A DNA stretch of 64,000 bases. Origin: Hirudo medicinalis. Taxonomy: Eukaryota > Annelida > Clitellata > Hirudinida > Hirudinidae. The stretch spans positions 65,262 to 129,261 of the forward strand of contig MPNW01000328.1 of the NCBI GenBank assembly GCA_011800805.1. Reading direction: 5' to 3'. Positions 11,543 through 23,200 of this stretch are shown piece after piece (position 1 is the first letter of the stretch; the number at the start of each line of letters is the position of its first letter). The notes below the pieces were generated by a model. The model worked only from the letters and a program-made list of their open reading frames with translations, searched no databases and was not told the DNA's origin. The position numbers and the translations under genes were made by a program.

Positions 11543-14500
11543 ATGACTTCACTTCTGAACATTTTATTGCTAGTTTTTCTTTCATTTTTTGCTTATTCTT
11601 CAACTAAAGAGATTAAGGTAACAATTGATGATACGAAAGTAATTGCCACTGTCAGTGAGTCTTTCCATGGAGTAGCCTTTGATGCGTCTCTTTTCTCCAT
11701 TAAAGGTCTTTGGAGCTTTGTGGATATTACGTAAGTTTTACATTTTTTATATAAAAAAACTTTAAAGATAATTTGATATGATACTTTTCTCATAAAATTC
11801 CAAATATATTGAAATTTAGCTTAAGAGCTTTTTAATTTAAGGTTTCATTTTTATAAACTTTTTAAACAAAAACAACGAAAATTTTGTTTGGGACAGAGAG
11901 CTTGATAAAACATGGATTATATATCATCCCTCCAGGAAATTACCTTAAAAATATGTATTCATATTTGAAAATGTAATCATTCAATTTAAAATTTTAATAT
12001 ATTTAAAGCTCTCCAAAATTGTTTAATTTGCTGGAAGGACTTTCACCTGGATACTTCAGGGTTGGTGGAACATTTGCTAATTGGCTGTTTTTTGATCTGC
12101 AACCAGATAACAAATGGAACAATTATTGGGCTTTTAAAGATAAAACTCCTCAAACTGGTAAGAAACGGCCCCATATTGTTGTAATCTATTTTTTTTTGTA
12201 AGTTAATAATTGCGCCTCTGCCGCTATACAAATGGCGCATTATAAATTAACTATTATTATTATTATTATTAATTCATTCAACTCATTATGTAAAGGTAGC
12301 ACCACAATCAAACTTTGCGGACTACTTAAAGCTCTGTAGGTGACTCTTAGGGTTTACTCTGCCCTTTCACCAACTTTCAGAACTTGGCTCAATTGACAAT
12401 GTCCAAATACTTTTTCATGAATGGCATTGTCAAAATTTAGAACTCATTTTCAAGTCATGTTGTTTCTTTCACAACAGATTTTCGTGTCTCTTTAATGATT
12501 GCTTTATATCGCCTTTCCTATCACGTAAATGCCTCAAGTTTCGCTGTTTTTGTCGTTGCTACTTCTCATTGTTTTCAGTTTTCTTTCAGTTGGTGAATGA
12601 GTAAGAGGCCGTCGACCTCCATCCATTTTGAAATGAATAAATAAGTAAAATTAATATTCCTGACATGAGCTATTTATAGAATTACTATCAATAAATTGTT
12701 AAATATGTAAATGCATGTATTTTTACACTAACCGGACATTTTCATGTACTAACTAGAAACAATTACTAAAGGATGGCTCTTCAGGAAACCAAATAATTTA
12801 AACAGTGAGTGTTAGGGCATAATATTTGTCACTATTAAAATGTTATTAATAACACAAATGCTTTCCAGGGGACACGTTTGACAAACTGGTGAAATTAACC
12901 AGGGATAGCCATATGAGATTATTATTTGATTTGAATGCCGAAGTCAGGGATGGTTATGAAATAGGAAAGACATTGAAATCGACATGGAATTCCTTGGAAG
13001 CTGAAAAGTTGTTTAAATATTGTGTGGAAAAGGGTTATGGAGACAACATTGATTGGGAACTGGGAAATGGTTTGTATCTCTATATTCAAATTATTTGCTT
13101 TGCACTGGCCTTTTATTTGAAGCTGTAAACTAGTCATGAGGAATATTACCTATGAAAGTTAACACACTTAAGATAAATCCAAGCAACAAATTACAATAAA
13201 TTTACAGGATACGCAGGAACATTTTTAAGATAATTAGAATAAGACAATTAAACTAAAATTCATTTGCAGTTAAATTACTCAGAATACAAAATTTATTTGG
13301 ACCATCATGCAATTTTAACTTGACAACATCAAAAACATTGCGATTCATTCTCGATCTTGACAAGAGGATTTTATGTATTTGATCTAGATTATAAATGTAA
13401 TTAATTTTTTCTAGATTTTTGCAATAATGTTTTTAAGAAATAGTTTTAGAACTTTGGACTGGTAATGCAAATCATTTAATGACGGAGGTGTTTAGAATTT
13501 GTTTTAAGCCACAGTTTTAATAAAAATCAATGAAAAGCCTTAACTTTAGCACTTATTTTAAAGCATAAGATCAAAGTTTCAAATTTAATACAAATTGCGA
13601 AATTTTAGAACCAAACCACATAACAGCCCACAACCTAACTGAGCAACAGGTTGGTGAAGATTTCGAGGCACTTCACCAACTCCTTAAGAATTATCCTACA
13701 CTGAACCAAGGTTCGCTTGTTGGACCTGATGTTGGATGGATGGGAGTCGAATATATCAGAGGGTTTGTTGAAAGAACGAAATTGTATGGGAAGGTCATTG
13801 CAGAAAAGCTAGTTATTTTTAAATATTTCAGATTAGCAGACGGGGCTGGTGCACACATAACCGCTTTTACTATCCATCAGTCAGTAGCTTTAAGTTTGTC
13901 TTAATAATTTTTTGATAAAATTCATTCTTTACGTGCATATATACTAAATTAACTTGCTTTAATTAAATTTAACAGCTATTATTTTGATGGAAAGACCTCA
14001 GATGTGTCAACATACCTTGATGCCTCATATTTTGTGAAACTTCAACTACTGATCAACAAAGTTAAGGGTATATTGGAAGGTTCTCCATACAAAGACAAAC
14101 CGATCTGGCTTGGAGAAACAAGTTCTGGATACAACAGCGGCACAAATGATGTATCCGATCGATATGTTTCAGGATTTCTGTTAGTTATACATATGTGTGC
14201 TTTGTAAATCTTCCCGAAGTTTCCCGAAGCCTTCCCTTGCAGCTTACAATCGTAGAAGCACTTTTTTGTCGCTTCGAAAAACTGTTAAAGAAAAAGGCCT
14301 TCCCTCCCCGATAAAATTTTAAAAGCCTCGATGAGATCCTCCCCCCCTGCTTCTCCTCTTCTCCAAAGTAGTCAGCTGACATCTTTTTAATCTTTCCTCA
14401 TAACTCAGCTTTCCTAATCCTTTTATCATCCTGGTTGCCCTTCTTTGCAATCCTTCCATCACTCTCACATCCTTTTTCAAATGTGGATTCCAAACTTGGA

Positions 14501-15546
14501 TACAATACTCTTGATTTGGTCTCATCAATGCTTCACATAGTCTCAGAATTACATCCTTATCTCTACTTACTACTGTTCTCCTTATCATTCCAAGTACTCT
14601 GCATTTTTTGCAATTTCAAATTTTAAACGTCATATGGCCGTAGAAAACATATAAATTATTATATTATTGAATAAGTTATTCGATGCACTATTGAAATAAG
14701 CAATTGATTTACTTGACCCTCATCAAATCAGATAGCTATGATATTTGAAGATATGCCAAGTCTCTAATTTTATCTACAGAACATTGGACAAGTTGGGACT
14801 CAGTGCAGTTAACGACGTGAAAGTTGTGATAAGACAAACGATATACAATGGATACTATGGACTTCTTGATAAATTTACTCTAGAGCCAAATCCGGTCAGT
14901 GAAACCCGTAAAAAATAATATTTTTTAGATGTTTATTACTATTACTTTGACATTAAAAAACTTTAGGATTACTGGCTAATGCATGTTCACAATTCTCTGG
15001 TTGGAAATAAAGTTTTTCGAGTTTATCTCGATGACCCTTCTAATAAAATAAGAGTTTATGCACAGTGCACCAAAGTAAATAGCAAGTGAGAATTTTTCTC
15101 TCAGAAATATTTAACAAATACTTTAAACAGATAGTTGCCTAAAATAACCATTGATTTATCAGACATACTCAGGGTAAGTACTTCAAGGGCTCATTGACGA
15201 TCTTTGCTCTTAATGTTGGAGATGAAGATGTGACGATAAAGATTGATCAATACAGTGGAATGAAAATTTCTTCATATATTCTGACCCCAGACGGAGAAAT
15301 TACATCAAAGTAAGATGAACGTGTCGGCTCGTCGGCAGGGTTTAATGTGAAGCTGATACATTGTGAGTGCACAATTGCCTGATTGATTTCAGGAAAATTC
15401 TTTTGAATGGAGAGGAATTGAAATTAGTGTCGGATCAATTGCCAGCTTTAAATGCAGATGATTTGCGTACCTCTTTCACTTTATCTTCAAAGACATTTGG
15501 ATTTTTTGTTGTTCCCGATGCTAACGTTGATGCCTGCAAAAATTAA
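11543..15546 (+). CDS. HPSE: Heparanase (glycoside hydrolase family 79 endo-beta-glucuronidase)
   Basis: Heparanase cleaves heparan sulfate chains in extracellular matrix and lysosomes. Ten exons join in phase to 492 residues: 11543-11730, 12009-12157, 12869-13069, 13609-13762, 13832-13879, 13976-14179, 14780-14894, 14967-15085, 15163-15309 and 15393-15546. The start carries a signal peptide (LLNILLLVFLSFFAYSS). The acid/base glutamate lies in LGNEPN, split across exons 3 and 4, and the nucleophile glutamate in WLGETSSGY in exon 6. The HHYYFDG and LDKLGL stretches match the vertebrate enzyme, and the C-terminal beta-sandwich (GSLTIFALNV, then ILLNGEELKLV) is complete. It is slightly shorter than the human enzyme (about 543 residues). 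A possible polyadenylation signal AATAAA lies about 30 bases after the stop. The gene appears intact; I cannot tell heparanase 1 from 2-type activity beyond the retained catalytic residues. Confidence 0.95.
12200..12660. repeat. Possible decayed repeat in heparanase intron 2
   Basis: A stretch with more even base composition than the surrounding intron follows an (ATT)n run at 12252-12273. It has no long open frame and no recognised protein motif. It is probably an old transposable element insertion, but I see no ends or target-site duplication. Confidence 0.2.
14205..14620 (-). mobile_element. Non-LTR retrotransposon (LINE) 3' fragment
   Basis: On the minus strand the sequence encodes the end of a LINE reverse transcriptase: VVSRDKDVILRLCEALMRP, then LQRRATRMIKGLGKLSYEER and LTTLEKRRSRGG, followed in a shifted frame by FKILSG-like and NSFSKRQK segments. 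These are typical of CR1/Jockey-like elements. Frameshifts show it is dead. It sits antisense in heparanase intron 6. Related pieces occur at 28.1 kb and 34.05 kb. Confidence 0.75.
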
Positions 15547-15829
15547 ACCCATTCAACGTTTTAAATTGAATTTTAATAAAAGTTAATTAAAATAGAAATG
15601 AAGGATTGGTATGGTGTTTGTTTAAAAACTAACTGATGAAAAAGATTATCAGATTTTAAACATTTGAAATGGACACTTTGATGCCTATGTTACCATTCTC
15701 AATCGCTTTAGTTCATCAATAATAAGACTTGGAAAGAATGCCTAAAATCCCTCTTGATGTGACGAACGTTTAAAATTTTGCATAAAGTATTTATTTCTGT
15801 ATTAGTGGTTATAATCCTGCAACAAAGTT

Positions 15830-16360
15830 TCAGAACTTCGACGATTTAGTTCTTTGGACCACCAGTTCCAAACTGGGAGATATTACGTCCAGCATGCAAA
15901 ATCAGCTGAACGAAACATCTAAGTTCATATTTGTCAATGGTTTTAAAATACTCACTAATAAGTCGCAAGCAGTCCTTTTCTGCAGAAACAGGATCGTCGC
16001 CAACATCAAGCTCAGCATCGGCAACGCTTTCCAATGCTGCTACCTTTTTTGGCATCGTCTTAGACGAAAGCCTAACTTTGAGCGCTCACGCGCAAGCATT
16101 AGAACAAAGGTGATTAAATAACCTTAATGCCTTGAGAGCCATCTCTGGCAGCTCATGGGGAGCGAGTAAGTCGAATATACTGCAAGTGTACAGAGCCACC
16201 ATTCGATTTGTATTGGACTACGGCTGCGAAGCAGTTGATCTGGTAGACGAACGAATGAAGAGCGCCTGCGAGAAGATCCAGGCGCAGGCTCCTGAAATCT
16301 GATGCGGCAATACGTGTGGAACCAGCATTGCATCACTAGAGGTGATGTGTGGAGTGTGGA
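15830..16360 (+). mobile_element. LINE reverse transcriptase fragment
   Basis: The plus strand keeps the reverse transcriptase active-site block as FDDLVLWTTSSKLG (the usual form being F/Y-A-D-D), then NGFKILTNKSQAVLF and, in another frame, GIVLDESLTLSAHAQALE, ISGSSWGASK and LDYGCEA. This order matches the palm-to-thumb part of Jockey or I-like LINEs. Frame changes and a stop show it is inactive. It lies just after the heparanase gene and is a different family from the LINE piece at 14.2 kb. Confidence 0.75.
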
Positions 16361-16363
16361 GAA

Positions 16364-16436
16364 CCTCCCAGCAACGGGATTCCAATCCGCTGCTGTTGTG
16401 AGAGGCGAAGCCCTAACTATTAGACCACTCTCTTTA
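16364..16436 (-). repeat. tRNA-derived (SINE-like) module
   Basis: On the minus strand the order is GGTCTAATAGTTAGGG (A-box-like), CTTCGCCTCT, then GATTGGAATCCCG (degenerate B-box). It matches the module at about 48543-48608, which has a cleaner B-box. It is not a functional tRNA gene: I could not form a convincing acceptor stem. Confidence 0.5.
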
Positions 16437-16528
16437 TGGAAAATACTGCTCAAAATTTGCTGAAAAATCATGTCTCTGGCTGCCAGTGATTGATCAGCTG
16501 AAATGTTACTAGCCAAATTTTTGTATCT

Positions 16529-16747
16529 TTATTCTTTGTCATGGCATCTATTCGTGACGTCGATGTTGTCAAAAAGCCATGTTTTCTGAACTTCATCATT
16601 GAACCAATATAATTTAAAATAAGGGTGAACGACAGCTGTCAGTTGAGCATTAGTATCACTGTTAATTTCTTCAAATCCTCGACCTATTCCTGTCTTACGG
16701 CATTCAGTTGATTCACGATAACTGCCAATGTTGGAAGTAAGTGTCAT
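16529..16747 (-). mobile_element. hAT-like transposase fragment
   Basis: A 72-codon minus-strand frame contains LTAVVHPYFKLYWF, resembling the A-x-x-HP-x-FKL-x-W block in ZBED/hAT transposases and their host-adopted relatives. Nothing before or after it extends the homology, so it appears to be a small relic. The match is short and the call tentative. Confidence 0.45.
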
Positions 16748-17104
16748 TTACCCCTAAAATATTTTGACGCATTGTTTTTACATAATTTTTTTTATAAAAA
16801 CTTTCTGGACTGGAAAACAGGTGACTTGGAGATCAATTCACAGTTTATCAAACTTAATTGCATCTTGGATAAAATTTTGTTAACTACAAATACACGGAGT
16901 TTTGGAAAAGGATTGAAATTGTATTGGTATCGAGTATCGCTAGCAGCAAAAAGTATCAGCGATAGCACTGGCGATACTTAAAAAGCAATGGTATTGCCGC
17001 GATACCAATACTACGATATTAACAACACTAAACCTAGCCTACAACTAAGTAAAGTCTCTTGCATTGAACTTCTGGTGTTTAAGTATTTTAACTTTCCGTG
17101 CTTT

Positions 17105-17860
17105 GATCTCAAGCCAAATGTCGGACTCTACTCATCAGAGCTAGGTGAGACGACCGATCATTGCACATCGATGTGCGAAGTCGGTTCTTTATGAGTTTCA
17201 TTTTTGAGAACGAACGCTCCGCATTATTTTTTTTTGCGGACCATCAGCATCTGCACTAGGTACAGGCGCAGTAGACTTTTACGACATTTAATTTTTTTTT
17301 AAAATTCTCAAAACCCCATAGCTTTAGTTGATGAATATTTATGCAAACCTTTAAAAAATGCAGTATTTAGCATAATCTAGCAAAAAAAAACAACACCCAC
17401 CACTTCGGTTTCTTCTGACATATTAACCATTTTTTGGCCAAACCCAAAAAGTGATATAAAATAATAAAACAATGACTTGGCAAAGAAAACATAGAACTAA
17501 CAACATCAATATTCGATAATCCATATAAACATTTTGCAGTGATAGAACGAAAAAACATTAAGAACCTGTTTGACGTCAAAATATGTCATTAATGTCACCT
17601 AAACCAGTTACTAATTTCAGTGCTACCTCCACGTTAGGAAATGATCCATGAACTCGTTTGTATCAACTGATACATAAAATTCTCGATAGAAACATCTTGT
17701 TCACCAGCAGTTCAACAGCTTGTTCAACTTGAATGTATCAACGAATTCAACAAATTGCACTCCTTTCCGAAGCACAGGAGGCACATTTTTATAAACCTCA
17801 ACAAGATCTGATGCTGCTGTCTCTCCTGTCAAGAAAGCGGAATAGGAGCAGCGGCCAGTG
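17105..17860 (-). mobile_element. hAT transposase relic with C-terminal dimerisation motif
   Basis: The minus strand reads ERSFSKMKLIKNRLRTSM followed by CNDRSSHLALMSRV at about 17220-17110. This is the conserved hAT C-terminal dimerisation block of the TTF/ZMYM-type transposases. Upstream pieces in other frames (SFPNVEVALKLV near 17640, AASDLVEVYKNVPPVLRKG near 17800) fit the preceding part of the same protein. Frameshifts and stops make it inactive. It is a different hAT type from the fragment at 16.5-16.7 kb. Confidence 0.65.
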
Positions 17861-18856
17861 GGCCCCACCTGGGTACCCGGCGCTGATTATAAATGATATT
17901 CATATGAGTTAATTGTCATCCACTTCTTCTGCTTCAATTTTAATCGTAAATCTTCATTGACTATATTCTTCTTTTTAAATTTAATAAATTATTCAATTGA
18001 TTTTATAAGCAGTTCAAATGTATCTTTTTTTTTAAATTCTTTAAATAAAATTTCATGGTTTTTAATTAGCCTAGTATTTTTAATATAATCCTCATGCTTT
18101 TACCTTTATTTGCTGATTTTTATTCGATTTACTTTTATTCTGTGTACCTGAACTAAACGTCTGGAAGATTGCACGTTAGCATTCATCCATCCTATTGTCA
18201 CTCTGTTTGCAAAAAAAACCTAGATACATTAGTAAATTAAATGCACCACAAATTTATAGATAATAGATATTAAAATGGCAACAATTTTCAAATTAACTTG
18301 AACCAATTTGAATCTACTAAAAGAAATAAATTTGACAGTCAAATTCTGAAATAGTGAAACTACTACGTGAAAGTGAAAACAAAATTATTCGGTTATTTTG
18401 TAAATTATTGTAATTATTATTTTTAAATTTATGGTACATAAGACTGGTTTTTAGTTTTGGACCCTTGTACTGAAATAACATGCTGGATAAATATGATTGA
18501 TGAGAAATGTTTTCATATAATCACGTAATATTTTGTTGCACGGTCAGAGGTTCAAAATCTGTCTTCTGCATTCCAGTCTGCAGGTCGAGAATTTTGAGGC
18601 TTGCTGTATCGAATATTTATATTGAGAACATTTTGTTTCATTTCTGTTAATTGATTTTTAAACTGTCATTTTACATTTTAAACTAGCAATTCACATCAAA
18701 GATTTCCCCAACAGATTTTGGTCTAAAATATATTAATTCATTGTTGAAAAAGTCTATGGTACCCGCCGCTGTAGTAAACGATGATGCAGGTGCCTTGTCT
18801 TCGTCCTCGTTTAGTTCCTCGTTTTTTGTTGCCGCTTTTTCTAAATAGGAGTAAAA
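17861..18856. other. Upstream region of Mpv17-like copy 1
   Basis: No coding is recognised. From about 18230 to 18500 the sequence resembles 20175-20430 upstream of the second Mpv17-like gene, so this region forms the left part of the tandem duplication. Confidence 0.5.
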
Positions 18857-19754
18857 ATGTCTTTTGCTTGGAAAATGATGCAAACCGCCAAACGTAACCG
18901 GCTTCTAATAACTAATACTTTTGTGAATGGTTCCCTTTTGGCATCAGGAGATTTTGTTGTGCAACAAATTGAGAGATATTGTAACAAAGGTGATGAAACC
19001 TATACTAATAAAGTTGCCTTCATTAATTGGAGAAGAACAGGTTTGGCAGTTTTATTGTATAATCGTAGGAGACTCATGGCATTATAGATACCTGTGATTT
19101 GTTCATATTTCAATTGACTTGGGAGTAACTTGTTGCAGCTCAGTTTTTTGTGACGGGTTTTTGCTTTGGACCAGTTATGCATGGCTGGTATCATATGCTT
19201 GACAAAAGGTTTCCTGTGGCAACTGCCAAAAATGTTGCCAAGAAAGTTTTCTTTGACCAGAGCATACTTGCACCAGTATTTGTTGTATACTTCTATAATG
19301 GTTAGTGCATCCTAATCTAATCCTTCGATTTTTTTTAGATAATAATCTCTACGTATCATTTATAATCATTTGATTATTCAGTAACTGGTCTATTGGAAGG
19401 GAAGACTTTTTCAGAAGCTTTTGAGGAACTGAAAAAGAAATTTTTGGCAACATACCTGGTGGACCTGGCCATATATCCTTTCTCTCAGACGATCAACTTC
19501 TTCCTTGTTCCCCTCAGGTTCAGGGTCGTTTTTGTCAGCACAACAACTTTCTTCTACAGCATTTTACTCTCCTTCATAAAAACTGCTGTGAGTTTCTTTG
19601 CATCTGATGATTATGCTGAACATTTACATAGTTTTATATGTGGTATGTTCCTATTGGAATGGCTGTGATTTATTTTTTCATAAATTAACTTTGTTTGCAT
19701 TTCCAGGAAGGAAAAGGAAAAGAGTTCATAGAATCCTTTGACAAGTTTTTTTGA
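18857..19754 (+). CDS. Mpv17/PMP22-family membrane protein, tandem copy 1
   Basis: Four exons (18857-19040, 19139-19300, 19382-19587, 19707-19754) join in phase to 199 residues, the usual length of the family. Mpv17-type proteins are four-helix proteins of the inner mitochondrial or peroxisomal membrane; their transport role is incompletely understood. Visible signatures are NWRRT at the exon 1 end, GFCFGPVMHGWY, LLEGKTFSEAFEELKKKF, and the terminal block IYPFSQTINFFLVPLRFRVV. The canonical tryptophans of that block are Tyr and Phe here. MPV17L2 seems the nearest human type, by inspection only. The C-terminus stops at FDKFF because TGA replaces the GGA found in copy 2. Confidence 0.88.
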
Positions 19755-20729
19755 TTGTAAATTTTCCTTAGGCAATTGCTTCTATTAATATCCATTTCAA
19801 AATAGAGATTTAGTTGCAAATCCCTACACTTGTCATGTTAAAGACAAGTACCACATCACTCCTTTTGTATATCCTTAGGAAGTTACACTTTATTTTTCTA
19901 AATGTTTGTAATAAAGCATGTTTTACATTCCAAATGTTTGTTGGTTAAAATCCATGAAAATTTAGATAATGCCCTAACTAAATATACCAATAGAAATTGA
20001 TAAGTTTTATAAATTTGATGAAACCTGATAATTGTCATCTGTTCACTCTCTCTTCACCCAGACCAAAGTTATGTGGGCTGACATTTGTAATTAGGTCTTG
20101 TATCCCACAAGTTGTTCAGATACGTTTTTATGTATATTGTGAGCAATCAATCATTGGAAAGAAAGCTAGATATGTTAGTAATGTTAAATGCACCGCAAAT
20201 TTACAAGTAGCAGATATTAAAATGACATCAATTTTCAAACAGACCTGAGCCACTTTGGCGCTTATAAAAAATAAATACAATTTTGGTTAAGTTCTGAAAT
20301 AGCGTAACTACAAGTGAAAACAAAATTATTCGGTAATTTTTGTAATTGTTGTATTCATTAGTTTTAAATTTATTGTACATAAGACAGATTTTTAGTTTTG
20401 GATTCTCGTACTGAAATAACATTGAAATTACATATATAGATGTAAGGTTTTTATATGATCGCGTAATGTTTCTATCCATCGATTTTTAAACTGTCAATTT
20501 ACATTTTAAATATACATACATAGATACAAATAACTAAAAAAACTAACCATTTACATCAAATTTTATCCAAGTAACATATTTTAGTCTAACGAATATTAAT
20601 TCATCTAAAAAGTACATGGATGATCTCAGATGCTTTAGTATTAAAGCTAGTGATGATGTGGGTGCTTTGTCTTCGTACTCGTTTAGTTAGATGTTTTTTT
20701 GTTATCTCTTTGTCTAAATAGGAATAAAA

Positions 20730-21652
20730 ATGTCTTTTGCGTGGAAAATTATGCAAACCGCCAAAAGTAACCAGCTACTCATAACTAATACTTTTGCGAA
20801 CGGTTTCCTTTTGGCATCAGGAGATTTTGTTGTGCAACAAATTGAGAGATATTGTAACAAGTCTGATGAAACCTCTACTAATAAAGTTGCCTTCATTAAT
20901 TGGAGAAGAACAGGTTTGGCAGTTTTATTGTAAAATCATAGGAGACTCATGGCATCATAGATATCTAGATATCATGATATCATAGATATATAGTGATTTG
21001 TTCAAGTTGCACTGACTTAGGAATAACTTGTTGCAGCTCAGTTTTTTGTGACGGGTTTTTGCTTTGGACCAGTTATGCATGGCTGGTATCATATGCTTGA
21101 CAAAAGGTTTCCTGTGGCAACTGCCAAAAATGTTGCCATAAAAGTTTTCTTTGACCAGGCATTAGCTGCACCAGTATGTGTTTCATACTTTTATACTGGT
21201 TAGTGCATCCTAATCTAAGCTTTTGATTTGTTTGTGATATTTTTATGATCTCTATATACAGTTTTGATTATTCAGCAACTGGTCTATTGGAAGGGAAGAC
21301 TCTTCCAGAAGCTTTTGAAGAACTGAAAAAGAAATTTTTGGCAACATACCTGGTGGACTTGGTTATATACCCTGCCTCTCAGACAATCAATTTCTTCCTT
21401 GTTCCCCTTAGGTTCAGAGTTGTTTTTGTCAGCACAACAACTTTCTTCTACAGCATTTTCCTCTCCTTCATAAAAACCTCTGTGAGATTCCTTGCATCTG
21501 ATACTTATGTCGAATATTTATAGTTTTATATATGCTGTGTTCCTGTTGGAATGGCTGTGATTTATTCTTTCATAAATTAACTTCGTTTGCATTTCCAGGA
21601 AGGAAAAGGAAAAGAGTTCATAGAATCTGTGGACAAGTTTTTTGGATTGTAA
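20730..21652 (+). CDS. Mpv17/PMP22-family membrane protein, tandem copy 2
   Basis: Exons at 20730-20913, 21037-21198, 21276-21481 and 21599-21652 have the same lengths and phases as copy 1 apart from the last, which is six bases longer. They join to 201 residues ending DKFFGL. Most substitutions from copy 1 are conservative, for example VDLVIYPASQTINFFLVP, so both copies look functional. The first intron carries a palindromic AT-rich insertion (about 20958-20992) absent from copy 1. Upstream and downstream non-coding DNA is also shared, so the whole unit, not just the coding part, was duplicated. Confidence 0.88.
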
Positions 21653-21999
21653 ATCTTCCTTAGGCAATCATGTCCTTTAAAATTTATTGGATCAAAATAG
21701 AGATTCATTTGAAAACAAAAACACTCAGGCTCATCCTACATTGTTGCTTTTGTACAACCTTAGGGAGTTATTGTTTATTTTTCTAAATGTTTCTAATAAA
21801 CCCTGCCTTATTACATTCCAAATGGTTTTTTTAGGTTAAAGTCCATGAAAATTGAGATAAAAACTTAAATGTGCAAGTAGAACCTTTGATATGTTTTATG
21901 AATTTGATGAAACCTGATAGTCGTCCGATCACTGTCTTTCTAGCCTTAGGCCTTGTTATGTGGGCTGATTTTTGAGTTCAGAGAAATTTGTATATATTT

Positions 22000-23200
22000 T
22001 GTGGACTAGTGGGCAATTAATCAATAGCTATTTTCAAATCTTGAGTTATAGAAGTGTGTTGTCCTTTGCATCAAATTGAACATTTCATACAAACTTGTCT
22101 TTACGAACAACGGGTTTGTAATTTTACACCAGCGATAAAATGATTGATGAATCTTGAGAAAATCTTGAGCGAAAACCAAGCAGTTGTTTTTAACTTCAGG
22201 AAACATTAACATATGCTTAAGAAAGGAGAAATCAAAACATTGTCATCATTGTACAAATTGATAACATTTGTATAGTAACAATCTATTCAAGGGCACCACC
22301 TTAACATTGGAATCTGATAGAATCGATTGCAGACATAAGTTCAGTTTGAAACATTGTAATCTATACTTTCATTATTTTTGAATCATTAAGTAGTTCTGCT
22401 TAGCAGAGGTGTAACTCTGGCTACTTGGCAGCTGTCGTGTCATCTGCTGGGAGGTGGGATCCAGTCATCGCTGGAATGCTGTTGATATTGACCTGGTTAC
22501 CATTTGTTCCCAGGTACATCTGAATATTCATGAGCACAAATTATTCAGTAACCTCATTGGACATGTAATTAGACTTACAAATAGCACAGTGACTCATATG
22601 ATCAAAGGGAAGGAAACTCAGACATCTTAAAATAAAATTTCAGGTTTTCTGTGACCCAGGTGAGAATTGTGTCACATGCTAATAAGGTGATCACTATTGA
22701 TTATCATGCAATCACTGAGCTAGGAATTGATGCTGATAAATGAAATTTTAAAATAACCTTAATTAAAATTATGTGGAATTGCATTGGTTGCCAAATCCAT
22801 GCATTCATTCAATTGTTTTAAAGAAATAATTAGAAAAATATTTTTTAAAGTAATTATAAAATATTTCCAATTCATCAAAACTTTAAAAGTTCTTAAAATA
22901 TTAAAGGAAAACAGTCAACAAATGAAATGTTCAAACATTATCAAACTAACACTCTCAACTGTCCTTAATGAATTTCTAGTTACTATATAGCTAAAATTAT
23001 TTAGATGCAGGATTCCATTGTTTTGAAAAAAATAAAACTTAATTGGTTAATTAATAAAAAATTTTAATAATCACAACTGAAAATCAAGTGGACCTTTAAT
23101 CTCTAACAAATATCACAGATGGACATCAATAAAGCCAACATTTCAAAACAACATCTCTCAAAATGTTACTCAAGGTGAATTTATTTGGGAAAGGAGGTCC
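22000..23200. other. Intergenic region between Mpv17-like copy 2 and STAM
   Basis: No gene is recognised. A less AT-rich block at about 22390-22520 differs in composition from its surroundings and may be an old repeat. The part after 23040 is probably the 3' UTR of STAM on the minus strand. Confidence 0.4.

Larger units (their letters stand above)
18230..22000. repeat. Tandem segmental duplication, two units of about 1.9 kb
   Basis: Each unit holds an upstream segment (18230-18500 and 20175-20430), a four-exon Mpv17-like gene, and a downstream segment (about 19920-20080 and 21820-21970). Similarity is highest in exons and exon 2-4 flanks and lower in the outer non-coding parts, with small insertions and deletions. 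This points to a duplication that is not very recent. Confidence 0.8.

Noticed and set aside
22784..22990. Lys/Ile-rich 68-codon plus-strand frame
   Set aside because: Composition is what AT-rich non-coding DNA gives, with no homology or neighbouring exons.
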